A stretch of 64,000 nt of DNA from Guillardia theta CCMP2712 (lineage: Eukaryota > Cryptophyceae > Pyrenomonadales > Geminigeraceae): contig NW_005434527.1 of the NCBI RefSeq assembly GCF_000315625.1, forward strand, positions 1 through 64,000, written 5' to 3'. Every line of letters begins with the position of its first letter. Positions within the stretch are counted from its first letter, which is position 1. Made by a program: the position numbers and the translations under genes. Below, one piece after another: positions 21,166 through 32,691 of this stretch. The notes beneath the pieces are model-generated. The model was not told the origin of the DNA. It searched no databases and saw only the letters and a program-made list of their open reading frames with translations.

Positions 21166-21808
21166 ATGACAACACGACTGTTGGTTCCTTTGCTGCTCTT
21201 GTTGCTGGCAGGATACTGCAATGCCTTTTTGTCGAATCCTCTCAGCCTCACACGAATCTCTCTCAGCACAAAAGTCTGCTCTGTCAGGCGAGAGAAGATT
21301 CATTTTGCTGGACTGCGCATGATCGAAGATACCAGCACTGATGAATGTGAAGGGCCTGCAAGGGAGGGCAAGGTCGGAAACGTTGACATATCTAACTCCA
21401 GATGGAATCAAGATGAGATCAAAACAGATGGGATAATAAGACTTACGCAGCCAGCAATCAGCCAGATTCAGAAGCTTCGTACGAACAGAGGTGAACAAGA
21501 AGTGGTACTACGCGTTGGCGTACGAGCTGGAGGCTGCAGGTATGGATAATATTTTAAGCGAGCTTTACAGTTAACTTTGAACTAGTGGCATGTCTTACGT
21601 AATGGAGTTCGAAGATGCTAAGAATGTTGATGAATCAGATACAGAGCTCAAATTTGAAGGCTTCCGTGTAGTGGTCGACCCCAAATCGCTAATGTTTATC
21701 TTCGGGATGGAGTTAGACTACAGCGATGCTTTAATTGGAGGTGGCTTCAAGTTCAGCAATCCAAATGCAGCAAGCACCTGTGGATGTGGACAATCTTTTG
21801 GTGCTTAA
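21166..21808 (+). CDS. Plastid SufA/IscA-type iron-sulfur carrier
   Basis: Two exons (21166-21539 and 21586-21808) with a 46-nt intron starting GTATGG and ending ACTAG, phase 2. The ATG at 21166 gives a strong signal peptide (LLVPLLLLLLAGYCNA) followed by Phe, so plastid import is likely. The mature domain is a HesB/IscA fold: LTQPAISQIQKL at the start, VLRVGVRAGGCSGMSYVMEF spanning the splice (first Cys), FIFGMELDYSDALIGGGFKF, and the C-terminal CGCG pair of cysteines. All three conserved Cys are present. These proteins carry or transfer Fe-S clusters in the SUF pathway, which operates in plastids. Confidence 0.9.
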
Positions 21809-22064
21809 AGAACTAGTTGTTCAGTTTCTTAAATATCTCATCTACGATATCGCTTTTATCTTTTACGCCATACTTGCCCAAACATTTGTTCATGTTCAAC
21901 CTGTTCGGAAGAAATCTGTGAACAAGACAAAAATGTTCTATTAATCAAGTTACCTTGAACAATCTTGATCTTGTGTAGGGTTTGAAGATCTTAGGTCTTG
22001 TGTCAAATTCCTAGGCACACGAGTGTGTGATGTTGCTTTAGCACCAATTGAGAGTCAGTCAAAC

Positions 22065-23057
22065 TTACCTTTTCACGAGTGAGACCGGTCTGTGGCTGTT
22101 TGCATTTGTGCCATAACTTCCGTGTTTTACTGATTTCCCCACGACAATGCTGGACCATGCTGACTCTTGAGGTGTGGGATAGAAGCCTGTTGCTCTTGTT
22201 GATACACCTTCTGCTAGAATCTCGCGCATTGCCTCGATCAGCTTCATGTTAAACTTTACTGAATGATCTTGCTTGACGTTTAACATCACCAAGTTGTTTT
22301 TGGAAGTAGATGGAATGAAGTGCCAGACAAGATGAGGTGATGATTGACCACAACCAGGACCATCTAGAAGAATTAATAAAAAATCTTTCGCATTGATTGA
22401 CTTGATACACGCTTTTGCAAGTTGGGGCATAATCCATAGACACTCTGCTATATCCAATGCTTCACAGTCTTCCAGATCTGGAGATAACCTTTTCGGCGAT
22501 ACGCACATGTGCCCAGTATTCGAAGGACTCGAGAACAATTCACAACAAATTCGATCTGTTTCGTATAGGAGGTTCCCTTGGGATTCCTGAGAGTGTAACA
22601 TCATACACTTACGTAGCATTGAAATTAGATTCTTGGCTTTTGCAGGGCAGAGCATCTTTTCCTTCATAGTGAACAAATTCTTGTCAGATTTCCAATCTAT
22701 GTGGAAATTTGGGTTCAATTCAGAGGTGGGAATGATTTCGAAATGTGTCTGATTGTTCTCCTGACCATAGTCATGACCACTTCGGAGAAACACACCGAAA
22801 TTGGAGTAGCCCGTTGTTAATCTCAGTGCGCGCTTGATTTCGGGGAGAATCATTCCAATGGCTGAGATTGTATCTCTGTCAAAATTTTCCAAGGACGTTG
22901 TAACCTGCTTTGTAACGATGATGCAATGACCAACGCATGCAGGTTGTGGGTGCAGGATCACAAGGACACCCTGACGATCTAAAATTCTCCTTTCACTCTC
23001 GAGCCACTGTTGTGGGAGCATTGCAGTCAATGAGGGAGTTTCTGATGGACCGCTCAT
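22065..23057 (-). CDS. Tandem HIT-domain protein with degenerate active sites
   Basis: Uninterrupted ORF of 330 residues. Two histidine-triad-like halves can be seen. Half 1 (about 25-125) has GHCIIVTKQ, FGVFLRSGHDYGQ and QTHFEIIP. Half 2 (about 165-265) has TGHMCVSPKRL, DLEDCEALDIAE and SPHLVWHFIP. In active HIT hydrolases the final motif is HxHxH; here it is QTHFE in half 1 and HLVWH in half 2, so neither half keeps the full triad. A binding or structural role, or altered catalysis, is therefore possible. CwfJ-like and aprataxin-like relatives also have variant HIT motifs. No signal peptide. Start ATG at 23057. Confidence 0.75.
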   Translation of the reverse strand: MSGPSETPSLTAMLPQQWLESERRILDRQGVLVILHPQPACVGHCIIVTKQVTTSLENFDRDTISAIGMILPEIKRALRLTTGYSNFGVFLRSGHDYGQENNQTHFEIIPTSELNPNFHIDWKSDKNLFTMKEKMLCPAKAKNLISMLRKCMMLHSQESQGNLLYETDRICCELFSSPSNTGHMCVSPKRLSPDLEDCEALDIAECLWIMPQLAKACIKSINAKDFLLILLDGPGCGQSSPHLVWHFIPSTSKNNLVMLNVKQDHSVKFNMKLIEAMREILAEGVSTRATGFYPTPQESAWSSIVVGKSVKHGSYGTNANSHRPVSLVKR

Positions 23058-23633
23058 AGAGTGGTCAACAAGGTCTGATCTGTTGTCTGTATTTTCCCTT
23101 GCTGTTCTCTTCCTAGCAATAATAATATTTCACTCACGGCACCATCTCCAGACGTTATGCATCGGACCTAATCACTTTTAGAACGGTGTACCCCCAGGGT
23201 GTCGGTGAAACAGATGGGTGGCACTATGCCAAAGACGGGGTGGTGGGTCCGAGGAGAGGGTTGTCGGATAAATGGGCGGCCACAGTCAGTGAGATGAGAT
23301 GAATTGAGAGTCAGGAGAATATTGTGAATCTTAACACAAGAGCCTTTCAGATCTACGAACTACACAACAGAGGCTGAGTATGTTTGCCGTGATGAAAAAC
23401 ATATAGCTACTCTTTGGTTGTTGTCTGGAACCTTAGCTAATGAGGTTGAGGGACTGCTAGTCAAAGTGGCATCAAGGAGGAAGAGAAACTTTATGAAAAG
23501 AAACTTTATGAAAAGAATAGAGTGTGATGAAAATGTCACAATACGTGAAACGTGTATGTGCATGAAAAGAAATAGCACGTCGACCTGCAGTTTTTTCTTC
23601 GATAGCTTTCGAATTGAAAAGGTGTTACAGGTG
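23058..23633. other. Divergent intergenic region
   Basis: It lies between the HIT gene (-) and the coiled-coil gene (+). The forward frame is open from 23418, but the peptide is Lys/Cys-rich and unlike the downstream protein. A TTACAG acceptor-like site precedes the ATG at 23634, so a 5' exon is possible. Confidence 0.45.
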
Positions 23634-26600
23634 ATGGGATCCACCCCGACTCGAAAAAGTTGGATTGGTATCCGAGAATGGAATGATTTTGGCGACAATG
23701 TCTCGAACTTTGCAGAGGCATCTCACCACAAGCAGGTCGAAGATTCTATGGCACTGGTTCGGGAAGAGATTGAGCGCATGTCGAGTGAGCTGCATGAAGT
23801 AAAGCTCAAATATCGAAAGGAGGCATCAGAAACAGACTTGACATACCGTTCAGTCGCAAAGCGTATTCTCAACAATCCAAGTGCAAGCTTGAAGGAACTG
23901 ATCCTTGCGTTGCAAAGAGTTCACAGGGAAATTTATTCTGAATTCAAGTTTCATCTAGAAAATTCAGATGCACGATTGAAAAGGTATAGATTGAGATTAA
24001 TGTCATTGATATCTGATAATGAGGCTCGAGAAGCTAAACTGAGGTATGTCTTGTTTGGTGAAAAGTCTCATGCGTACCATCATCAAGGATCCATTTCAAG
24101 CCCGAATTTTGATCCTGTCACCTCAGACAGTGCCTTCTCTAGACCAGATGTCTCAAGGCCCTCAGAATCGATGGAAGACGACGATGTTCTTGATAGGTAG
24201 TTCCTTTCAATTCCAAGTTTGCTTTTTGTTTTGAAATATCTGAAAATAGGTACATACAATCTGTTGAGAGGAAAACAGATGTACTATCAAGGCAAATAGG
24301 AGATGTCAAATATTTATTTGATCTTCAGCAGCAGAGGGTCAGAGAATTACAAGCGGAAACGAGGAGAATTGAAATGGAATTGAACATGGAAAAATCCAAA
24401 GTCTGGGCAATTTCGCAAGTTGATGATAGGAATGTGACGAAGAATCCACATTCTATGAAAGGCCGAGAAATCAGCGTTGCACCTCAAGAAATGAGGGCCT
24501 TCGAAAATCAGAACCAAATGTTGAATAGTGACTTGGAAGACGTGAGATCAGCTCTTCGACAAGCCGAGAAGACCATTGAACAACAAGAGTTGCATCATCA
24601 AACTATATTTTCGGACATATTCTGTCAGAAAGAAGATCTAGAAAATGAAAATTTCAGTCTAAAAGAGAAGCTGGCCATGTATGAAAGGAATTTACAGAAT
24701 TTGAAAGAGATGCTCTCAAGTAACAATGAGTTTGACTCTGATAACTTCAACAGAAAGTCGCCTGATAATGATTTCAGTCCCATAAAAGCCAAGGATTCAG
24801 TCAATGCAGAAAAGCCGATTAGTAAAGCTATCGAAGAATACTTGGTTCAGTCTGATGGAGGGCAAGCACAGGAGTTTTTTACTAGATTGCTTAAAGCAAA
24901 CGAAAATCTTGCCTGTCAGCTCGTCAACCCTTCTTCAGATTCGTTGTTCATGAATGCGAATGTGTCAGGTACAAAGATTTCCCCCTTGCAAAGTTTAGTG
25001 AAAGATTTTGTCACTCTCATCGGGCTGGTTTCAACAATCATGAAGAGTAATGGCAGTCAGGTGACACAACCGTTGCTATTCAAAAGCTATGATCAGAAAG
25101 CATCGATGGTTGAGCGATTGTTATCGAAGAAAGGCATTTCGGAAGATGAAGATGATGTTGTTTTTGAGAACTTGATCAAATTACTTGAAGCAGATTTTTT
25201 TGATATCTTGGATTCCATCTGGAAAAGGCATCTGTATTTTGAGCATGTACAGAACGACGTGAAAACGCTGTTTGAGCATGTCAGGCTATCTATGATGCTC
25301 TCGATGAGGGTTTTGAAAACAAGATTTTCAAAACAGGTAATTCATGGCACCTTGCAAGCGAATCAAGAACTTCTCAGGGGTGTCGACACGGCTGAAAGAA
25401 TGACTTTGGTGATTGAAGACCGCATGAATACCATTTTCAGACATACAATCCAGCTTTCGTCCCGAGCCAAGTTAGAAAAAATTCGCAACTTTGCCCTTCT
25501 GGATGCTTTGCGACAAAGCGAATTATACGAGCATCAAATTGTAAGTCAAACAAAGAAATCAATAGCCACGTCTGAGTATATCAACAAGTGCCCAAAGTGT
25601 AGGGAAGGTGAGAAAGAGATAGAGACGATGAAGAAGCAGGTCGTTTCAAATCAGCACACATTTGCAATTCTCCGAGCAAATTTGTTAGTTCTCCTGGAAG
25701 AGTTTACCAGGTGTGTGGAAGGTGTTTCATTCCGAGAAGAAGATTGGGAGGTAGAGCTCAATGAGCTGAAGAAAACTCAGAGAAAAATTCTTGATCATCA
25801 AGACACCATCGATCTGGTATTGAAGACCAAGAACTTAGCACAAAGGATCATCAAAGAAAGGCTGGAGAGATCTCCTATAAACAAGACTGGATTGTCTGGT
25901 GGGGAAACGTCATCGACGCAGAAGGAGCTTCGAAGATTGGAATCAAGTCTTTTCATCATGCAAGAACAGAAGCTATCAATTGAGAGAGGAATTGTTGAAG
26001 TAGAACACGAGTTGCTTGAGGCAAAAATATCCTTATTAGAAGCTCAGAACAATTTGAGAGACAATAGGGTTCAGCACAGCTTGTACCAAAAACGGATGTC
26101 TGAATTACAGCTTAAAGCAGAGCAAGATGCAATCAAATTTCAGAACAAGGAACTTGAAATATCCAACCTGAAGAAATATCAGTCTGATCTCGAAGAAATT
26201 CTAAATCAAATACCGTTGGGATCTGCTTCCCCAGATACAGAAAGACTTCAAAAGAGACTCAACTTGAACGAACGAAAGTTGAAGGATGCAAGAATAGAGA
26301 TCGAACGATTGGAAGAATCGCGTGAGATCTATGAGGAACAATCAAGGCTTAAATTTGAGGGAATGGCTGCCACAGTAGCTGTCCTACATGACGAGCTGAA
26401 CCATCTCTCTTCCAAGTTTATGGATTGTGAACGATCGCTTTCACAAGAATCACACAGGAGGAGACAGTTAGAAGTCTTGTATGCTGGCTCTCAAGCCTGC
26501 CAGAAAAACCTTTTGAGGGGTTCTCGTGACGTGAATGACAGAAACTCAACTTCGATTATTGCGTCAACAGAAATATTGAGAGATCGCAGTAGAGTCAGTC

Positions 26601-26977
26601 CGCAGCGACAAGAGCGAATCAATGACATAGGCTCTGTCCAGAAACAATTGAACAATTGTTGGCATGAAGAGATTGTGCAGTCACGTGTGCAAAGGGAAGG
26701 TATGTGGAAGCGAATCAATGATTCATTGTATTCTAACGAAAACATGCATTTATATGCGAGTGACACTGAAAGCAATCTCAGCCTTCCGAGCACTTACGAT
26801 ATAAGCAGCACGAACATTTACGTGCCTGATTCCAGAAACTTTCAAGGGGCAACGAAAGAAGTGCAAGTGCACAGTGCGAGTCCGACAGCATTAGCTGAAC
26901 AAATTGAATTTTTCCCTCCCCAGGGCCAACAAGGGACTATGATGCACTACTTACAGGCTAGGGGCAGAGAATCCTGA
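23634..26977 (+). CDS. Long coiled-coil protein, ~1,096 residues
   Basis: Exon 1 (23634-24196) and exon 2 (24250-26977) are joined by a 53-nt intron (GTAGTT...AAATAG); the frame continues through the junction as DRYIQSVERKTDVLSR. Most of the protein is predicted coiled coil, rich in Glu, Lys, Gln and Ser, with a small CPKC pair near the middle (NKCPKCREGEKEIE). There is no transmembrane segment or known enzymatic domain. The composition resembles centrosomal, basal-body or cytoskeletal scaffold proteins; that is an inference from form only. The start at 23634 is chosen because the upstream sequence looks non-coding. Confidence 0.75.
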
Positions 26978-27052
26978 GATCAATTCAATTGAAGAGTTGC
27001 TGTTTGGTTTAAAATGATTGTCTGATCTGTTGCTTAGGTCCAAGAACACTCT

Positions 27053-29773
27053 TTATTTCAGATCTTTTGATGGACAATATCTGTTAGCATCAAGAAATTC
27101 ATTTTCCAAAGATCTCAAATTGTGTAACAAAGCCAGTTTCTCTCTGCATTCAATCAGATCCTGGCTATCATCCTCACCGCATTTGTCTCACCTCAGTCTA
27201 TGCACAACATATTCCATTTCGCATTGCAAGACTCTGACACCGTCATGGATGACAATGACGAGATCACGCAGGCCGTCACGGGTCAAGTCAACCCAATACC
27301 TTCATTTCACTTGAGATATCACGTAGGTGACAACAGAGCCACTCACATGCCGAGAACAGGGCCACCCGCATGAAACACGTAAGAGAGAGAAATACCTCCT
27401 TGCCGGTCGGATTTTGACATCCATCCGCGATCTTCTTGATCGCTGCTATGACCACCTTACAATCACGCGAATTGGAATGTTACACTTACCTTTCAATCGA
27501 GGCTGGAGCTTCGTAGACGATGGAGCGATCAGAATAGGAGAAGTGTATACCTGCAAAGTATCAAAAAATTGCATTTTGATGCAGAAATTCAATGACACCA
27601 AGGTCATTCTTAATTTTCCGATAATCTCGGTCCACATCATAACGCATCGAATTGCGCACATCCTTTTCTGACTCGACTCGTCGGAAGGTTCCACTTCCTT
27701 GATGGCTTCCGTCATCGTTCCAGGGTGCAGGTTTGATAGCCTTGCCTAAAAAGCTTTTTCAGTGTTTGTCGTCTGAGGTAGAGGACTAGATAATACCTGA
27801 GGAAGGAGTCACAGGCAGGCTTGTCTCTCGCTCGAGACTTCTTTTCATGTTGCTATTCGTGTTTGGAAACTGTGCCAAAGAAACCCTTGAGGCATGTGTT
27901 GTGTTTGTCTCGACGTCATGCAGAACGGGGATAGGCGAGCTGCTACTTGACACCGGAATCGGAGATTCCGTGCGTCTGCCCATTTGAGCCGTCAGATACC
28001 CCGTCTCAGAATTGAGAGAACCAGCCACTGACAACTCCGTTAACTTGGTCCCATCTCGCAACTCAGTAATGCTTTCTCCTCGTGCAGGGTTGCTCAGCTT
28101 TGATGAGCTGTCAGACTCAATGCATTCCAGTCTCTCTCTCAGGCCGTTAGTGAATGCTGGAGTCTCACCTGGAAAAGGCTGTAAGATGTTTCCAAAGGTC
28201 TCCTGAATGCTGGAGCTCAGTTGCACAGGGTCAGCTGAAAATCCGCCAGATGAAATGCTATTCAGAGGTGAGACATTTGTCGATCTGTCGTCTGGATTAT
28301 CAGCATCTTCGACCACTCCAATCGGACGAAAGAATTCATAGACAAGAACCTAATAGAGTTAGTTCAGAGATGAGTTGAAAAGAGTGTATACCCGGCCCGA
28401 GTACGTCCCAACAAAGAGTTTGTGGAAACCATCAAGCTCTATGTCAGCGACGCACGCACACAATAGAGCATCATTATCCAATGCACTCCTGAGACAAAAC
28501 GATTAAACGTTGTAAACAAAGATAGAAAAATCATTACTTAATTCCAGGAAGGAATGAAGCATCAAGAAGAGCATTACGCGCGACATTTTGGTACAAAACG
28601 CCGTAACCAAGTGCGGTACAAACAAGTAGATGCCCATCTCCTACAAAGCTAGAAAGCCCCTCTTGAACCTCTGCACTCTTTTCCCCACAGCATGATTGAG
28701 AAACAATCTGCTTGTGGAATTCCTCGTCGATGCAATCTTTGAATGCTGTAACCTGTTGCTCATAATCTTTCATCGTCGTTTTCAGAATTTATGCTAACCT
28801 TAAAGGGGTGATCCTGCACAGATGCAACATCTGCAATGTTCTCTGAAGAAGAGAACAAAGACAGAGCTGAAATCGGACCGTCAATGCGGACAAGCTGACT
28901 TTGTACGACAGAGTTGACTTCCATATTCACGACCGTATAGCACACTGTTCCAACCAAGCTGCCTGCTGCCATGTGACGAAAGTTTCCGAGATATTTGACA
29001 TTCATACTGCACAAGGGACCAGCATCTTGCAGCAATCCTATCTCAGGAAGTATGCCGACGAAACTTGATGCATCTACAAGTGCGCATGTAGCTGTACTGT
29101 TACCGACTTCCAACCCCTTTTCTTTGACTTCTTTCTTTTGCCTCCAAACAACTTTTAACGAGCCATCAAAGCCCGAAACAACCAATCCATAATTTACACC
29201 CTTGCTGTCACATGTTGCCACGCTTGCCATCGCACAAGGCTCGAATGTTGTTGGAATCCTTGTGCAATCCAGTGCAAGAGAATGGATACTTGCATCCTGA
29301 CGATTATTTTCACCATACAGATGAATTGCCCCTTGCTTTTTGTGTGCCTTAGGTTTTATAATCGAGACAGCAAAGCTGCAGGCAGAACTGTGACAATCTC
29401 GTGGAAAGGCGCAAATGCTGGATATGGAGAAATCATTCTCGTCTTGGAGTCCTGCAAGATGCAAGGGCTCTGAGGAAAGCAAGTTAGGCTGAAAGATGGT
29501 CTCGGAGGCATGAATGACATGAACAGTTCGATGACCTCCGACGAGCAGAGATAAGTTGTTCAGCCCACGAACTGTACAGTGCGAAATTGTTGAAGGGGCG
29601 GAATGTGGAAATGGAAGGGATGAGCTGGAAGTGCAAGATGGCGAAAGAAGCAGGGGTGGTAGTGAGAACAACGGAGTGCTTGCAATGAGAGGAGGAGAGG
29701 AAAGAGGTTGCTCATACGATAGCGGCAGAAAGAAGAGCTCTTCTACTGGTGGTCCCTCTTTCTCCCTCCGCAT
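27053..29773 (-). CDS. Kaptin-like beta-propeller protein
   Basis: Multi-exon gene. Exon 1 (29773 to ~28800) encodes a low-complexity N-terminus and propeller-like strands. Exon 2 ends ALLDASFLPGI. Exon 3 contains NDALLCACVADIELDGFHKL and FVGTYSGR, then VLVYEFFRPIG after a ~60-nt intron. A Ser-rich insert follows (28316-27786). Late exons give YTSPILIAP and DLTRDGLRDLVIVIHDGVRV followed by EYVVHRLR, then a C-terminal helical exon ending at the TAA at 27053-27055. The two DG-containing strands and the terminal helix match kaptin (KPTN), an FG-GAP-like propeller protein known in animals as a KICSTOR subunit that recruits GATOR1 to lysosomes, and earlier as an actin-associated protein. Its role in an alga is unknown. 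The N-terminal 60 residues are low-complexity and may not all be coding. Confidence 0.75.
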
Positions 29774-30436
29774 TGCACCGCACCGACCTTGACAGACTTT
29801 GAGACAACCTGTTGTTGGACTGAAAAAGAAAAGAACTTCCGAAAACAGTTTGCCCGGCGCACTGCGGCACCGCCCGGGCCCGGAGTCCGATCATTACTTA
29901 GTTAATCCGAGGCGACTCCCGGCGTCACCACGTGACCGTCACAGAGTCACCGGCGGCGGCCACCGTCGGCGTCACCGGACGGCGCGGCCGCCGTTAGCCT
30001 AGTAGGCTTCTCTCACATGACCGAGTGATGACGGCGTGGCCCGGCCGTGACTGCCGATTCGGAAGTTCACCGAACTTGACTTCGGAGGCTGCTCAGTACT
30101 GGAGGCGGGTGGCATGCCAGGGTTAATCAGTCCTGGAATCAATTCCGAGTTCCGAAGTTCCGCCGAGCATGTCACATGTTTTGTCGGACAACACTGGTGA
30201 TGGCAAACTGCACTCGGCAGTGCGGCAGTGCGGCAGCAGCAGTGACTCAGTGCGGCACGCGGCGGCAGCGGGCCCGGGAAGATCGGCGAGGGCATCGTAG
30301 CAATTCAGCCTGGCAGTGTCCAACTGGCAAGTTCGGCGCTGCCGCAGTGCCGCACTGACCGGCGGACCCTCGCCGCGCCGCCGGGTGGCCGCCGCGTCAG
30401 ACTGGTGGCACTGGAATTCCGCGGAGTCCGGTATGC

Positions 30437-30512
30437 GTCTCATTCTGAGGGCCCGGGCCTTCGGCGGCGACAGTGTGGCCGCCGCCGAAGGCCCGGGCCC
30501 TCAGAATGAGAC
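30437..30512. repeat. Perfect 33-bp inverted repeat with 10-nt loop
   Basis: Arms 30437-30469 and 30480-30512 are exact reverse complements; the core contains GAGGGCCCGGGCCTTCGG. The loop is 30470-30479. The flanking GTATGCGTCTCATTC and CCGGGGGAATGG are shared with 8651-8720, where the hairpin is not preserved. Confidence 0.9.
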
Positions 30513-30532
30513 CGGGGGAATGGTCCTATGCG

Positions 30533-30607
30533 CTGTTAAGTGTTGAAGGCCCGGTATCAACGTGACTCGGGCGTTACTACTCATTTTTAACTTAATTTTG
30601 AGTAAAG
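30533..30607 (+). repeat. Short variant of the AACTTTGAGTAAAG repeat family
   Basis: It begins TGTTAAGTG, includes CCGGTATCAACG and ends AACTTAATTTTGAGTAAAG. It is about 75 bp, against ~170 bp for the unit at 8728. Confidence 0.75.
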
Positions 30608-30828
30608 TACTTCGGAAGTTCACGCAAACTTTCCCGGATTCCGTTGCCCGGGCCCGGCCCGACGGTCCGGCCTCACTCAGACGGTGCACGGTGCCACGGC
30701 GGTGGCGTGCGACCTCGCCTCCGGCGGAAACTCCCGAGTCTCAGTCTGAGAGTCCGATCCGGGCCCGATACATACTAGTTCAGTACTTAAAGTCATGAGC
30801 CTGTACACATAAGCAATTAGGCGGTATA

Positions 30829-32691
30829 ATGCAAGGCGAAGCCATGAAAAGCGACGCCATGATAGCTCGTGATGTGCTTGCGGGGCTGCTTCTGCTATTG
30901 CTGTTCTCTGAAAGCAACGCGTATACGTACACACATATCAATCACTTCGTCATAGGCCACCGCTCATCAAGCAAAAACATTATTTACAAACATGACAATT
31001 GTTGGAACCTTGGAAGAGCCCAGGTTTCGTTCAGGTGTCATAATCTACGCAAGGAGCTATTTTCAAGTTGTCTGCGGAAATTGAGTCCAAGTCCAAAGGA
31101 AGCTGTTCTGGATAAAATGGACGAAAAACTTGTGAAACCTCTTTTGCGTAGAGATGTCGTAGATGCCATTTTTCAGAGAATCGACGTTGATGGTGACGGA
31201 GCGATTTCCTTCGATGAGTTTTTTGACATGCTTCATCAATTTGATGAGAATGCAACTGAACTTCGAACAAAACAAGAATTCTTGAGAGCTGATATTGATC
31301 CTACTGACAACAGGGTGACTGAGGACGAGTTCTATCAGTGGATGAGCCACAGCCAAAACGAAATCGTGGAACAACTCCTTGAGAGATTTTTTCGTGAGCA
31401 GGCGAGAGAAATATTTGATGAGATTGACACAGATAAGAACGGAGGGATTGATGTAAATGAGCTGCAACTAGTGGCGAAGGCGCTGGGTTTGAAGTGGACG
31501 TATCGACAGGCTGTTGAGGTTCTCAACACGATTGACGCGGACAAAAACAACTTGATAGATTTTGAAGAATTCTTTGAATGGTTTCACATGCAAAATGCTT
31601 CTTCTGATGGTTTGGTGAATGCTTTAGGAGCAAAACTTCGTGTTATTCTTCGCAAAAGACCCGAAGTTGATTCTAGGAGTGTTCTGGTGCGAGGAATGTC
31701 CAAATTTGCTACAGAAGAGGATGTGGTTGAATATTTTCAAGAGTGTGGAGAAATAGAAGCTGTTAATACACTGAACTGGTCTAGAGATGGTAAGCCTTCA
31801 GGACGATGCATCATCATGTTTAAGGAAAGCTGTAGCGCAAAGAAAGCCTTGAAAATGCATCGAAGGCGGATGGGACCCAAGTATGTTGAGATTTATCGAT
31901 TGAACATTGGGGACAAGGAAGAAAGGCTCGCACTCGACAAGTCACTTCACAGCTCGATTCTTGGCCGACATGGTCTTTTCCTGCAGAAACTGGAGAACGA
32001 GAGCGGAGCAAGGCTATTTCTTCAGAGCAACGAGACAGACGGGTGGGTGATAGTGAAAGGAACTTACGGTGAACGCGAAGCTGCAAAGCGGATGATTTCG
32101 AAGGCGATCATGGGATGGCCAGAGGCAGGGGTAGCATGTGACTCGATTGACATCCTTTCAAATGAGAAAGGACGGGTAATCGGAAAGTCTGGGACGATGC
32201 TTTCAAAAATTATGACAGCTTCTGGAGCCGAGGTCGGCTTCCAGGACAAGTCGGAGGAAGAGGTAAGGATAATCATCCGTGGCATGCCAGAGCAGAGGAA
32301 AGTTGCTAAACAGTTAATCCAAAGCATCCTGGAGTCGAAGCTGGAAGCGAGTTACAAGTTACCAGATAAGTATCATGGCAACCTAAGGGGAAAAGGCGCT
32401 ATCTGCGTACGAGCTATGGAGCAAATGACCAATACTACAATCAACTTTTCAAAAGAAGCTGGTGGAATTGTGAAGATCAAAGGAGACTTAGAGTCCAGGG
32501 AGCAAGCGTGGAGTTTAATCACCTTTGCGAAACAGGAGCTTCCAAGAGTACTTTCACTTGTTCGAGGAGACATTGTGCTTCCAGGGTCTCTAAAGTCGAA
32601 ACCAGAGTTTTCAGGTAAAGTGAGTAAGGAAAACGTTTGGGCATACGCAATCGAAGAAGTACTATTCCTGTTCTCGCATTCTTCTCAATAA
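30829..32691 (+). CDS. Plastid-targeted EF-hand / RRM / KH fusion protein
   Basis: Single-exon ORF of 620 residues. The N-terminus is a signal peptide (VLAGLLLLLLFSESNA) followed by Tyr, compatible with a cryptophyte plastid leader; in-frame ATGs at 30829 and 30844 both keep it. Four EF-hand loops follow: DVDGDGAISFDE (~119), a degenerate DIDPTDNRVTEDE (~155), DTDKNGGIDVNE (~200) and DADKNNLIDFEE (~236). Three of the four have all canonical calcium ligands. Residues ~283-355 form an RRM-like domain (SVLVRGMSKFATEEDVVEYF ... GRCIIMF). Three KH-like segments follow: SSILGRHGLFLQKLENESGA (~375), KGRVIGKSGTMLSKIMTASG (~445, with the GxxG loop) and LRGKGAICVRAMEQMTNTTI (~518). The order suggests calcium-regulated RNA binding in the plastid; this is inference. 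It is an unusual domain combination to my knowledge. Confidence 0.85.
   Translation: MQGEAMKSDAMIARDVLAGLLLLLLFSESNAYTYTHINHFVIGHRSSSKNIIYKHDNCWNLGRAQVSFRCHNLRKELFSSCLRKLSPSPKEAVLDKMDEKLVKPLLRRDVVDAIFQRIDVDGDGAISFDEFFDMLHQFDENATELRTKQEFLRADIDPTDNRVTEDEFYQWMSHSQNEIVEQLLERFFREQAREIFDEIDTDKNGGIDVNELQLVAKALGLKWTYRQAVEVLNTIDADKNNLIDFEEFFEWFHMQNASSDGLVNALGAKLRVILRKRPEVDSRSVLVRGMSKFATEEDVVEYFQECGEIEAVNTLNWSRDGKPSGRCIIMFKESCSAKKALKMHRRRMGPKYVEIYRLNIGDKEERLALDKSLHSSILGRHGLFLQKLENESGARLFLQSNETDGWVIVKGTYGEREAAKRMISKAIMGWPEAGVACDSIDILSNEKGRVIGKSGTMLSKIMTASGAEVGFQDKSEEEVRIIIRGMPEQRKVAKQLIQSILESKLEASYKLPDKYHGNLRGKGAICVRAMEQMTNTTINFSKEAGGIVKIKGDLESREQAWSLITFAKQELPRVLSLVRGDIVLPGSLKSKPEFSGKVSKENVWAYAIEEVLFLFSHSSQ

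Larger units (their letters stand above)
29774..30828. other. GC-rich island between divergent genes
   Basis: From about 29860 to 30780 the sequence is strongly GC-rich, with repeated GGCCCGGGCC-type palindromes. It contains the 33-bp perfect hairpin (30437-30512) and a repeat-family end (30533-30607). The reverse and forward ORFs inside it are GC-driven and not supported. Promoters of the kaptin-like (-) and EF-hand/RRM/KH (+) genes must lie at the edges. Confidence 0.6.

Noticed and set aside
29999-30689. ORFs of 60-106 residues in the GC-rich island
   Set aside because: Open frames result from high GC; no domain or splice support and they overlap repeats.
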